Part shown: piece after piece, positions 1 to 6,767 of the stretch
How the letters are laid out: every line of letters starts with the position of its first letter
Position numbering within the stretch: the stretch's first letter is position 1
Assembly (NCBI GenBank): GCA_910585875.1
Contig: CAJUIK010000003.1
Span: forward strand, 1-64,000
From: an uncultured Eubacteriales bacterium
GTDB lineage: Bacteria; Bacillota; Clostridia; Oscillospirales; Butyricicoccaceae
Length of the DNA: 64,000 nucleotides
Reading direction: 5' to 3'
Made by a program: the position numbers and the translations under genes
Notes under the pieces: model-generated
Told to the model about the DNA's origin: nothing
Database searches by the model: none
What the model saw: the letters and a program-made list of their open reading frames with translations, nothing else

Positions 1-55
1 CCTGTTCGACGATTTGGATATTTCCATCGAAGACATTTTCTATCGAACGTTCTAA
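1..55 (+). CDS. C-terminal end of a truncated ORF, possibly an XRE-type regulator
   Basis: The reading frame entering from the left edge gives LFDDLDISIEDIFYRTF and stops at TAA 53-55. The pattern DLDISIEDIF resembles the last helix of small XRE helix-turn-helix repressors, in which a similar segment follows the DNA-binding domain. Only 17 residues are visible, so the assignment is tentative. If right, it is a regulator of the integrative element carrying the recombinase just downstream. Confidence 0.4.
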   Translation, partial: LFDDLDISIEDIFYRTF

Positions 56-82
56 CGTTCTAAACCGAACAAAACAAACGCA

Positions 83-122
83 AAAAAAGCCGCCCCCCGG
101 CGTTGGCGCGTCGAGGGGCGGC
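83..122 (-). terminator. GC-rich hairpin with U-tract on the minus strand
   Basis: GCCGCCCC pairs with GGGGCGGC around an 18-nt loop. Read on the minus strand it is followed by seven T. No minus-strand gene ends here, so it may simply lower transcription coming from the right, or act weakly for the upstream + gene. Confidence 0.35.
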
Positions 123-134
123 GGGGACCATATT

Positions 135-186
135 GGACAGGCGTCCAACGATAGCCACAAATACAAAGCTATTATATCGCCTGTCC
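135..186. promoter_or_regulatory. Inverted repeat GGACAGGCG...CGCCTGTCC upstream of the integrase
   Basis: Two perfect 9-bp arms (135-143 and 178-186) flank a 34-nt, AT-rich segment containing TATTATAT. It sits 45 nt before the integrase start, so it is placed to be an operator or recombinase/excisionase binding region. The spacing is too wide for a simple core crossover site. Confidence 0.4.
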
Positions 187-231
187 TTGGTTCCTTGCAA
201 CCATTTTTTCAAAAAGGAAGGCGAACTTTTT

Positions 232-1329
232 ATGCCGAAACGAGCGGCTTCCAAAAGCCAAAGGAGGAAAACGGCTCACCGATTGCCTTCGGGCAACTGG
301 AGGGTACAGGTCTACGCCGGCAAAAAGCCGGACGGCAAGGCCCGGTATGAGAGCGTCACCGCCGCCACGCCGGAAGAGGCCCTGGAGCAGGCCCGGCTGC
401 TGGAGGAGAGGTTGCGGCGGATGCGGGGCGACGCCCGGGAGCTGACGGTGGGCGAGGCGATCGACCGCTTCATCGAGGAGCGCCAAGCCGCTCTTTCGCC
501 CAGCACAGTCACTGGCTATCGGCGGCTGCGGCGCAACGCCCTACAGGGGCTGATGGATCTGCCGCTGAAAAAGCTCACGGAAGGGGATATCCAGCGGGAA
601 ATCGATTTGTCCGCCGCCTCCATGTCGCCCAAATATCTGCGCAACGCCGCCGGCCTGCTGACAGCCGCCCTGCGCCGCTTTTACCCCGGTTTGTGGGATA
701 GGCTGCATCTGGAGTTTCCGCCTTCCCGGCCCTATGTGGCGGCCATCCCCCAGGAGGCCCAGATCCAGCAGATTTTCCAGACGGCGGCAGGGTCGCCGGT
801 GGAAATCCCCATCTTGCTGGCCATGGCCTTGGGGCTGCGCATGGGGGAGGTGCGGGGCGTCCAATTTGGCGACCTAATTCAGCTGGATCAAACCGCCGGT
901 CTGTGGGTGCGCCGGTCTGTGGTGGATACAGAGTCCGGCCCAGTGGTTAAGCAGCCCAAAACGGCCTCCAGCGTCCGGCTGATGCCCCTGCCGCCTCGGC
1001 TGGAGGCCTTGATCCGCAGCCAGCCCCATGAAAGTGATTCTGATTTTATCGTCCCTTTATCCGGTCAGGCCATCTATAAGCAGTTTTCCCGCTTGTGCGA
1101 AAAAAACCAGATCCCCCATTACCGTTTCCACGATTTGAGACATCTTTACGCTTCGGTATTGTTGGCTCAGGGCGTGCCGGATTTCTATGCCCAGCAGCTC
1201 ACCGGCCATTCCAGCGCCTTGACCCTCCAGCGGGTCTATCAACACGCCTTGCTCTCCAAAAAAGCCCAGGCCGCCCAAGCCGCCCAGGATTTCTTTGAAT
1301 CGCTTTGGTCGGCAACCGAAGAGCCATAA
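232..1329 (+). CDS. Tyrosine recombinase / phage-type site-specific integrase
   Basis: A 365-residue integrase that would cut and rejoin DNA at attachment sites through a covalent 3'-phosphotyrosine. The C-terminal catalytic domain shows the family residues: Arg in ALGLRMGEVRGV, Lys in VVKQPKTASS, HDLRH, the GHS of LTGHSS, and the nucleophile Tyr in LQRVYQHA. The N-terminus carries an AP2-like arm-binding segment (SGNWRVQVYAG...) and a SAM-like core-binding domain (about residues 80-180). ATG 232 is chosen because AAGGAAG lies 11 nt upstream; the open frame extends to 103 without a better site. It is transcribed toward the ssrA 3' end 540 nt away, a classical integration target, so it probably belongs to an element lying to the left. 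Confidence 0.93.
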   Translation: MPKRAASKSQRRKTAHRLPSGNWRVQVYAGKKPDGKARYESVTAATPEEALEQARLLEERLRRMRGDARELTVGEAIDRFIEERQAALSPSTVTGYRRLRRNALQGLMDLPLKKLTEGDIQREIDLSAASMSPKYLRNAAGLLTAALRRFYPGLWDRLHLEFPPSRPYVAAIPQEAQIQQIFQTAAGSPVEIPILLAMALGLRMGEVRGVQFGDLIQLDQTAGLWVRRSVVDTESGPVVKQPKTASSVRLMPLPPRLEALIRSQPHESDSDFIVPLSGQAIYKQFSRLCEKNQIPHYRFHDLRHLYASVLLAQGVPDFYAQQLTGHSSALTLQRVYQHALLSKKAQAAQAAQDFFESLWSATEEP

Positions 1330-1388
1330 AACTTGGCCTTGTCGGCCTCGTCTTGCAAAGGATTTCGCAACAGAACCATACCCAATTA

Positions 1389-1425
1389 AAATCGCCCAGA
1401 GACTGAATGTCTCTGGGCGATTTTT
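1389..1425. terminator. Strong bidirectional terminator between integrase and XRE gene
   Basis: GCCCAGAGAC and GTCTCTGGGC pair around TGAAT, with A-tract before and T-tract after, so it can end both the integrase (+) and the XRE gene (-). Confidence 0.9.
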
Positions 1426-1430
1426 GCATT

Positions 1431-1658
1431 TTAGTCTTCGGGTTCTTCTTGCCGGCAAAGCGTCCAAACTTCAACGTCCAGCGCCTGCGCGACCCGCTCC
1501 AGCGTGTCCAGAGTGGCGTTGCCCCGGCCTCGCTCCAGGTTGCCCAGATGAGCCGCCCCCATCTGGGAGTAGTAGGCCAGCTGCTCTTGGGATAGATTTT
1601 TTTCCAGACGCAGCCGCCGAATGTTGGCCCCCACCTGGGTTTTCAGTTTTTCGCTCAT
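1431..1658 (-). CDS. Small XRE-family helix-turn-helix regulator
   Basis: A 75-residue protein that is essentially one HTH domain: ANIRRLRLEKNLSQEQLAYY then GNLERGRGNATLDTLERVAQ. It resembles phage and plasmid repressors such as SinR/Cro types with no effector domain. ATG 1658 is preceded by GGAAAGGGG; a longer frame to 1700 is open but lacks a comparable site. It converges on the integrase across a shared terminator and lies between it and ssrA, so it is likely the immunity or excision regulator of the same element. The target operator is not identified. Confidence 0.85.
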   Translation of the reverse strand: MSEKLKTQVGANIRRLRLEKNLSQEQLAYYSQMGAAHLGNLERGRGNATLDTLERVAQALDVEVWTLCRQEEPED

Positions 1659-1832
1659 AGCGTTTCCCCTTTCCATCCCAGCCGCGTCAACATGTGACAT
1701 TTTGTGTGATATGCTATCCCTATAGGCCGTTTTTTTCTCTTTTTCGTTGGATAATCATACACATCCCGCCCCTTTCTTCGGCGGTTCTCATTTCTTCAAA
1801 CCCCTTGAGCCCCAATGCTTTCAGGCAAAATA

Positions 1833-1860
1833 AAAATGAGCGGCTGTAACCGCTCATTTT
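1833..1860 (-). terminator. Terminator downstream of ssrA
   Basis: AAAATGAGCGG pairs with CCGCTCATTTT around a six-base loop, and on the minus strand T-rich sequence follows. It starts 5 nt past the tmRNA 3' CCA. Confidence 0.8.
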
Positions 1861-1865
1861 CACTC

Positions 1866-2214
1866 TGGTGGAGGCGAGGGGAATCGAACCCCTGTCCGAA
1901 AACCGATCCGCAGGTTTTTCTCCGGGCGCAGACGATCATTTGGATTCCCTTGCGGAGGCGCCGGTCGTCAAGCTCGGCCGCTCGGTAGCTTCATGATGCA
2001 TGGCGCGCTCAAAGCTTTGCGCGCTCACGGACGCCACTCATCCACGCCCCACATCCGGCTCGTGGCCCTTCCGGCGGGGACGGCCGCCTTTAATTAGGCA
2101 GCGTAAGCTAGTTTATTGTTGTTGTTTAATTTATAAACTGCACATTTTATAGAGGGTATGCGCCTCTGCCCGCTTAACCTGTTTCAGAGTCCCCGTCGAA
2201 ACCTGGGCGCCCCC
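1866..2214 (-). ncRNA. ssrA: Transfer-messenger RNA (tmRNA)
   Basis: One-piece tmRNA of about 349 nt. The 5' end GGGGGCG (2214-2208) pairs with CGCCTCC next to discriminator A and an encoded CCA at 1866-1868, forming the tRNA-like acceptor stem. The T-arm reads GGTTCGATTCC, and the 5' region contains the tRNA-like D-loop signature. The tag ORF ends NNNNKLAYAA followed by TAA at 2096-2094; the resume codon is probably GCA near 2141, giving a tag of about 15 residues. It rescues stalled ribosomes together with SmpB, whose gene lies 49 nt upstream on the same strand. Its 3' end abuts the integrase region and is a plausible attachment site. Confidence 0.95.
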
Positions 2215-2262
2215 GAATTGGCGTATCATTACAACAAAAACCGCTTTTCTGGTTTGCGGCTC

Positions 2263-2724
2263 TCAGCCGCGGCGTTCTTTCATTGTGCGGTCTATTTCCC
2301 GCTGGGCGTCTCTTTTGGCGATGCTTTCCCGCTTGTCGTGGAGCTTTTTGCCCTTGCACAACCCCACGGACAGCTTGACGTGAGAGCGCTTAAGGTAGAC
2401 CGAAAGGGGGATCAGGGTATAGCCGTCTTTTTTCATCAGCCCATAGAGGCGCAGGATTTCCCGCTTGTGCATCAGCAGACGGCGGGGGCGCATGGGGTCT
2501 TTGTTGAAGATATTGCCCTGCTCATAGGGGCTGACGTGCATCCCCAACACAAAAAGCTCGCCGTCTTTGACGCTGCAATAGCTGTCTTTCAAGTTGACCC
2601 GCCCGGCCCGGATGGATTTGACCTCCGTACCGGCCAGGGAAATACCGGCCTCATAGGTTTCTTCTACAAAATAGTCGTGCCGCGCTTTTTTGTTCTGCGC
2701 CAGCAGTTTGGTTCCGTCGGCCAT
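2263..2724 (-). CDS. smpB: SsrA-binding protein SmpB
   Basis: A 153-residue protein that binds tmRNA and delivers it to stalled ribosomes. Recognisable elements are [48 protein letters not shown], and the basic C-terminal tail ([15 protein letters not shown]...). The tail normally inserts into the mRNA channel. ATG 2724 has AAAGGAGG upstream; the frame runs to 2772 without a better start. The gene lies directly before ssrA on the same strand, so both parts of the trans-translation machinery are made together. Confidence 0.97.
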   Translation of the reverse strand: MADGTKLLAQNKKARHDYFVEETYEAGISLAGTEVKSIRAGRVNLKDSYCSVKDGELFVLGMHVSPYEQGNIFNKDPMRPRRLLMHKREILRLYGLMKKDGYTLIPLSVYLKRSHVKLSVGLCKGKKLHDKRESIAKRDAQREIDRTMKERRG

Positions 2725-2828
2725 GGAAACGCGGCCTCCTTTTTGACGAAGTTCAATGGGCCCAATCCCCATCTACCGCATAGTATACCACGGCGGCGGC
2801 CCGATGTAAAGTTACCTCTTTGTTACAA

Positions 2829-2866
2829 AATCCCCCGGATTTCGGGACGAGCCTAAATCCGGGGGA
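2829..2866 (-). terminator. Terminator of the nuclease-helicase gene
   Basis: CCCCCGGATTT pairs with AAATCCGGGGG; on the minus strand ATTTTGT follows. It lies 43 nt past the stop of the minus-strand gene at 2909. Confidence 0.8.
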
Positions 2867-2908
2867 GGGGAGTAACGCTTGAGCTGGCCAGCAGGAAGAT
2901 CCAATCGG

Positions 2909-5900
2909 TTAAAAGAAGCTGAGCTGGCGGCTTTGGGAGCGGGCGTTGGCTTGCCGGCCCTCCCGCAGCTGGGCGGGGATTTCATCCAGGAACGGGGAGG
3001 GCTGGCCGGATGTCAGCAGGATCAGCCGCTCCTTGGCGCGGGTCATGCCCACATAGAGCAGCCGCCGCTCTTCTTCTTCATCCGCTAGGCCGCCGGCGGT
3101 TTCCAGAGGCAGCGTGCCTCGGGTCAAGCCGCATAAAAACACGACGGGAAATTCCAGCCCCTTGGCGCCGTGAAGGGTGGAGAGGCGCAGAGCGCCGGCC
3201 GGATACCGGCGCCGGGCGGCCCGCAGCAGATCCCCTTCCTGGCCCAAGGCCAGCTGATCCAGCAGCTGGGGCATGGTTTTGTGGAACAGGGCCGTCTGGC
3301 AAAACCGCTTCCAGTCCTCCTCTTGTTCCAGGTTCAGGGCGGCGGCCAGCCGGGCCAGCAGCTTTTCCGGTTTCTCCTTTTCCACGGAGCCTTGCAGCTC
3401 TTCAGCCAGCTGGAAGAAGAGGGCCAACTCCGGCAGAGCGCCGTATTCCTGCCGGGCTGTTTGCCAGAAATCCGGCAGACCGGCCAGAGCGGCCAGGCTC
3501 TGGGCCAGGTCCGGCGGGCAGTGGAACAGCTGGGTCAGGCCGGCGTATAGGCCGGGCCCGTTTCGGCTGTCCAGCAAAAACCGGAAAAAACCCGCCGCGC
3601 CCCGAGGGCCTTCCCCGGCCAAACAGTCGTCCCGTCCCGCTGCGATATAGGGAACGCCTTCCTTTTCCAGGCAGTATTCCAGCAGCCGGGTTTCCCGATG
3701 GGTGCGGCACAAAACGGCCATTTCGGAGAAGCTGTAAGCCCGCTCCTCTTTGCCCCAGCGGGCGGCGGTCAGCATATCCACGCCGCCGGCCAGCCGGGCT
3801 GCTTCCTTGGCTGTGAAAATCCCTTGGGCCAAGGGGCTTTCAGCCTGGACAAGCTGGACGGCGGCGCCCTGGGCCGATTGGGGCCGCAGCAGCCGCGCCG
3901 GCCCGGGGTTATGGTCGATCAGCGCCAGAGCGCAGCGAAGGATTTGGGGAGAGGAGCGGTAGTTTTCCTCTAAGCGCAAGGTTTCCAGCCCCGGCCGGTC
4001 TTGGGCCAGCCGCTGGAAGCAGCGGGCGTCGCCGCCTCGGAACCCGTAAATGGCCTGATCCGGGTCTCCGATGACGAAAAGGCTCTGGCTTTCCTTGGCC
4101 CAGGCCAGAGTCAGCTGGTATTGCAAAGGGCTGCTGTCTTGGAATTCGTCTACCAGCAGATGGGTAAACCGCCGGGCCTGGCGTTTGTCCATCTGCCGGG
4201 CCTGGTCCAGCCCGCGCAGCAGGACGTCGTCGAAGTCCATGGCGCCGGCCTGTTCCAAGGCCTTTTGATAGGCGGCGCAGGCTGTCTCCAACGCCGGGTC
4301 CAGCCCGGAGGCGCCGTTTTTTCGGCGGGAAACCTGGTCCAGCAGCCGCCGAGGCGGCAGGGAGAGATCCAGCTCCTTCAGCGTCTGAGCCGCCAGGTCC
4401 AGGGCTTGATATTCGTCCAGGAGGACAGGACCATCCGGAGGCGCCAGATCCAGGCACAGGCTGTGGAACGTGCCGACGCTTATGGCCCGGGCCGCCCGTT
4501 TGCCCGCTTTTTGTTCCAGCCGCTGGCGCAGCTGGTCCGCGGCTTGGTTGGTAAAGGTGACGGCGGCGATCTGTCCCGGCTTGGCGCCTTGATCCAGCAG
4601 ATGGAGGACACGAGCCGTCAGGGTATGGGTTTTTCCCGTTCCCGGCCCGGCGATCACGGCCAGCTCCGGGTTGGAGCTGCAAACCGCCGCCTGTTGGGAG
4701 GGATTGAGCCCGGCGGGCGCCTGTTCCAGCTGATCTTCTTTGGCCGGAGAGGAAGCCGGCGCTTTTTTGCGGGCCGGCGCTTTTTGAGAAGCCGCCGCCG
4801 GGGCGGCGCCGAACCAGCTGACTTGGCCGCCGAAGGATTGGCGTTCCTCCGGCGTCAGCAGCTCCAATTTGCCGTACACGCCGTCATAACCCGGGGTCCA
4901 GCGGGCCTGGCCAGCCCGAAGCCGGCGCAGCCCTTCTTCCACCCATTGGCCCGCCGCCTGTCCCACGTCGGCCAGGGGCGCTTGACGCAGGATGTAAAAC
5001 TCCGGCCCCAGCTGGCGCAGCAGCTGCCGGTATACTCGGTCTGTTCGGGCGCTGGACGGGCCTAGGCCGGCGGAAGCGGCGATGACTTCGGGCAGAGGGG
5101 CCAGCCGCTCGAAGGGGGCGGCGTCCGGGGGTTGAAAGCCGGCCATCCGGTCGGCCAGTTGGAGCGTCCGGTGCTCCACGCCCACCGTCAGTTTTTTGCC
5201 GCAGACCGGGCAGAGGCCGCCCAGAGCTTCGGCCTGCTCGGGGGAAAGGCCGGGCCCGCAGCCCCGGCAGCCGTCCCAGTGGTATTTGCCCTCTTCGGGG
5301 AAAAATTCTACCGTGCCCCGCCAGCCGGCTTGCTTGCCCTGGCAAACGGCCTGGGCCAGGGCGGAGTAGGAATAGGGGATTTCCAGCAAATTGGCCTCCC
5401 GGCCCAGCTTGGCCGGGGAATGGGCGTCGGAATTGGACATGAGGGTCAGGCCGTCCAAGGCGGAAATCCGCCAGTTCATGGGCGGGTCAGAGGAAAGGCC
5501 GGTTTCCAGCGCCCGGATTTGGGGCGTCAGATCCTCGAAGCACTCCTGGATGGAGTCAAAGCCGGAAAACGCGCCGAACAGGGAAAAGTGGGGCGTCCAG
5601 ATATGGGCGGGGATGAAAAGCGCCTCTGGACAGCTCTCCAGGGTGAGTTCCAGCAGGTCTCGGCAGTCCAATCCCAGGATGGGTCGGCCATCGGACCGGA
5701 GGTTGCCCACAGCCTCCAGACGGCGGGAAAGGGCCTCCGCCGCCTCCAGGCCGGGCAGCAGAATCAGGCTGTGGAGCTTGCGGGTTTTGCCGGCCTTTTT
5801 ATAGATTGTGCTGATTTCCCCTGTGACCACAAAGCGGGGAGGCGTCCCTCCTTCTTCTGGCGCCAGCCGCAGGGAAGGGCGCAGGGTATAAAGGCCCTCT

Positions 5901-6076
5901 TCGGCGGGCTCCAGCTTTTCTTCCAGCTCTCGGCGCCAGCCCGGGTGGGTGAAATCCCCGGTCCCTACCAGATGAATTCCTTTGCGACGGGCCCAGAGAT
6001 CCAGATGTTCCGGGTCCCCCTCCCGGCTGGTGGCCCGGGAAAACCGGGAATGAATGTGCAAATCTGCAATCAGCAT
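2909..6076 (-). CDS. PHP-domain (endonuclease Q-like) nuclease fused to a UvrD/PcrA helicase
   Basis: A 1055-residue fusion. Residues 1-400 are a PHP metal-dependent hydrolase of the EndoQ type (DLHIHSRFS at 5-13, GTGDFTHPGW) with a four-Cys zinc knuckle (CRGC about 268, CPVC about 287). EndoQ enzymes nick DNA 5' of deaminated bases or abasic sites. Residues 455-1055 are an SF1A helicase: Walker A AGPGTGKT (about 477), DEFQD (about 643), QAIYGFRGGD (about 677), VGMTRAKERL (about 1013). The protein ends in RQLSFF, which matches the QLxLF-type sliding-clamp-binding motif. A linker rich in Ala, Lys and Pro separates the halves. ATG 6076 follows GGAGG. The likely role is repair of deaminated DNA with unwinding from the nick. 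Confidence 0.9.
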   Translation of the reverse strand: MLIADLHIHSRFSRATSREGDPEHLDLWARRKGIHLVGTGDFTHPGWRRELEEKLEPAEEGLYTLRPSLRLAPEEGGTPPRFVVTGEISTIYKKAGKTRKLHSLILLPGLEAAEALSRRLEAVGNLRSDGRPILGLDCRDLLELTLESCPEALFIPAHIWTPHFSLFGAFSGFDSIQECFEDLTPQIRALETGLSSDPPMNWRISALDGLTLMSNSDAHSPAKLGREANLLEIPYSYSALAQAVCQGKQAGWRGTVEFFPEEGKYHWDGCRGCGPGLSPEQAEALGGLCPVCGKKLTVGVEHRTLQLADRMAGFQPPDAAPFERLAPLPEVIAASAGLGPSSARTDRVYRQLLRQLGPEFYILRQAPLADVGQAAGQWVEEGLRRLRAGQARWTPGYDGVYGKLELLTPEERQSFGGQVSWFGAAPAAASQKAPARKKAPASSPAKEDQLEQAPAGLNPSQQAAVCSSNPELAVIAGPGTGKTHTLTARVLHLLDQGAKPGQIAAVTFTNQAADQLRQRLEQKAGKRAARAISVGTFHSLCLDLAPPDGPVLLDEYQALDLAAQTLKELDLSLPPRRLLDQVSRRKNGASGLDPALETACAAYQKALEQAGAMDFDDVLLRGLDQARQMDKRQARRFTHLLVDEFQDSSPLQYQLTLAWAKESQSLFVIGDPDQAIYGFRGGDARCFQRLAQDRPGLETLRLEENYRSSPQILRCALALIDHNPGPARLLRPQSAQGAAVQLVQAESPLAQGIFTAKEAARLAGGVDMLTAARWGKEERAYSFSEMAVLCRTHRETRLLEYCLEKEGVPYIAAGRDDCLAGEGPRGAAGFFRFLLDSRNGPGLYAGLTQLFHCPPDLAQSLAALAGLPDFWQTARQEYGALPELALFFQLAEELQGSVEKEKPEKLLARLAAALNLEQEEDWKRFCQTALFHKTMPQLLDQLALGQEGDLLRAARRRYPAGALRLSTLHGAKGLEFPVVFLCGLTRGTLPLETAGGLADEEEERRLLYVGMTRAKERLILLTSGQPSPFLDEIPAQLREGRQANARSQSRQLSFF

Positions 6077-6263
6077 CGCGGCACCTCCTTCTTTGGGTTT
6101 CGATGATTATATTGTCTTGCTTTGTCGCAACCCCAGTATAATATAAATTCCTCGGAAGGAAAACAAAAAACGCCAAAAAACTTCAAAACTCCCAGGTTTT
6201 TTTGCCTGTTTTGCCCGTTGGAGAGGCGGCCGAAAAAATCATCCAAAAAAGTTAAAATCCCTC

Positions 6264-6292
6264 TTGCTTTTTTCTCAAAGCCGTGGTATGAT
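6264..6292 (+). promoter_or_regulatory. Promoter for tRNA-Arg
   Basis: TTGCTT, 17-nt spacer, TATGAT, ending 40 nt before the tRNA. It is the only promoter-like element in the AT-rich gap after 6077; the rest of that gap shows nothing else. Confidence 0.65.
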
Positions 6293-6331
6293 AATCAAGC
6301 AGCATGGAAACAGGTCAAAATAGTTCAATAT

Positions 6332-6408
6332 GCGCCCGTAGCTCAGCTGGATAGAGTGTCTGACTACGAATCAGAAGGTCACAGGTTCGAATCCTGTCGG
6401 GCGTGCCA
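6332..6408 (+). tRNA. tRNA-Arg (ACG)
   Basis: A 77-nt cloverleaf with acceptor GCGCCCG/CGGGCGT, D-arm AGCTCAGCTGGAT, anticodon loop CTACGAA (ACG, read as ICG), T-loop GGTTCGAATCC and encoded CCA. It stands alone between a promoter and a terminator. Confidence 0.97.
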
Positions 6409-6412
6409 AGTC

Positions 6413-6460
6413 AAACACCGGAAGTCTTCATAAAAAGGCTTTCGGTGTTTCTATTTTTTC
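6413..6460 (+). terminator. Terminator of tRNA-Arg
   Basis: AAACACCGGAAG pairs with CTTTCGGTGTTT around a 14-nt loop, followed by CTATTTTTT. Confidence 0.8.
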
Positions 6461-6653
6461 TTGTTCTTCCGGTTTCAGATTGACGCGCCCAATGGGTTCG
6501 TCCATAGGGGCGCGCGGATTACGATATAGGATCAAAACGCGAGGCCGGTATGTTTTGAGAGCGTTATATTGGAAAGGCAGCAGATCGCGCCGGCCTGAAC
6601 CCGGGGGCCGAGCTGTTTCAGGCTGAGAAAAACCCCTTCTCGCCCCGGAGCGG

Positions 6654-6683
6654 TTGACGCAAAATTGTAAGGGATGATATAAT
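6654..6683 (+). promoter_or_regulatory. Promoter of the histidine kinase-binding protein operon
   Basis: TTGACG, 18-nt spacer, perfect TATAAT. It lies 84 nt before the chosen kinase start. Between the tRNA terminator (6460) and this site I see nothing recognisable. Confidence 0.8.
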
Positions 6684-6767
6684 AATATTGAGAGACTTTG
6701 CGGCGCCGGGTCTTTGGGCGGCCGTCGCGGGGCGTATCAATCCAGACCGGCGGAGATGGAAAATAAA

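Noticed and set aside
83..122. CRISPR-like or integron-type repeat at the left edge
   Set aside because: It is a single hairpin; there is no repeat-spacer series anywhere in the window, so no CRISPR array is claimed.
5132..6106. Long open frames on the + strand opposite the nuclease-helicase gene (also 4001-5065, 3010-3816)
   Set aside because: They are antisense frames of a GC-rich gene with clear catalytic motifs on the other strand; no ribosome sites or recognisable domains.
6122..6433. 103-aa frame across the tRNA-Arg region
   Set aside because: It reads straight through the tRNA and is the usual translation of a tRNA gene.
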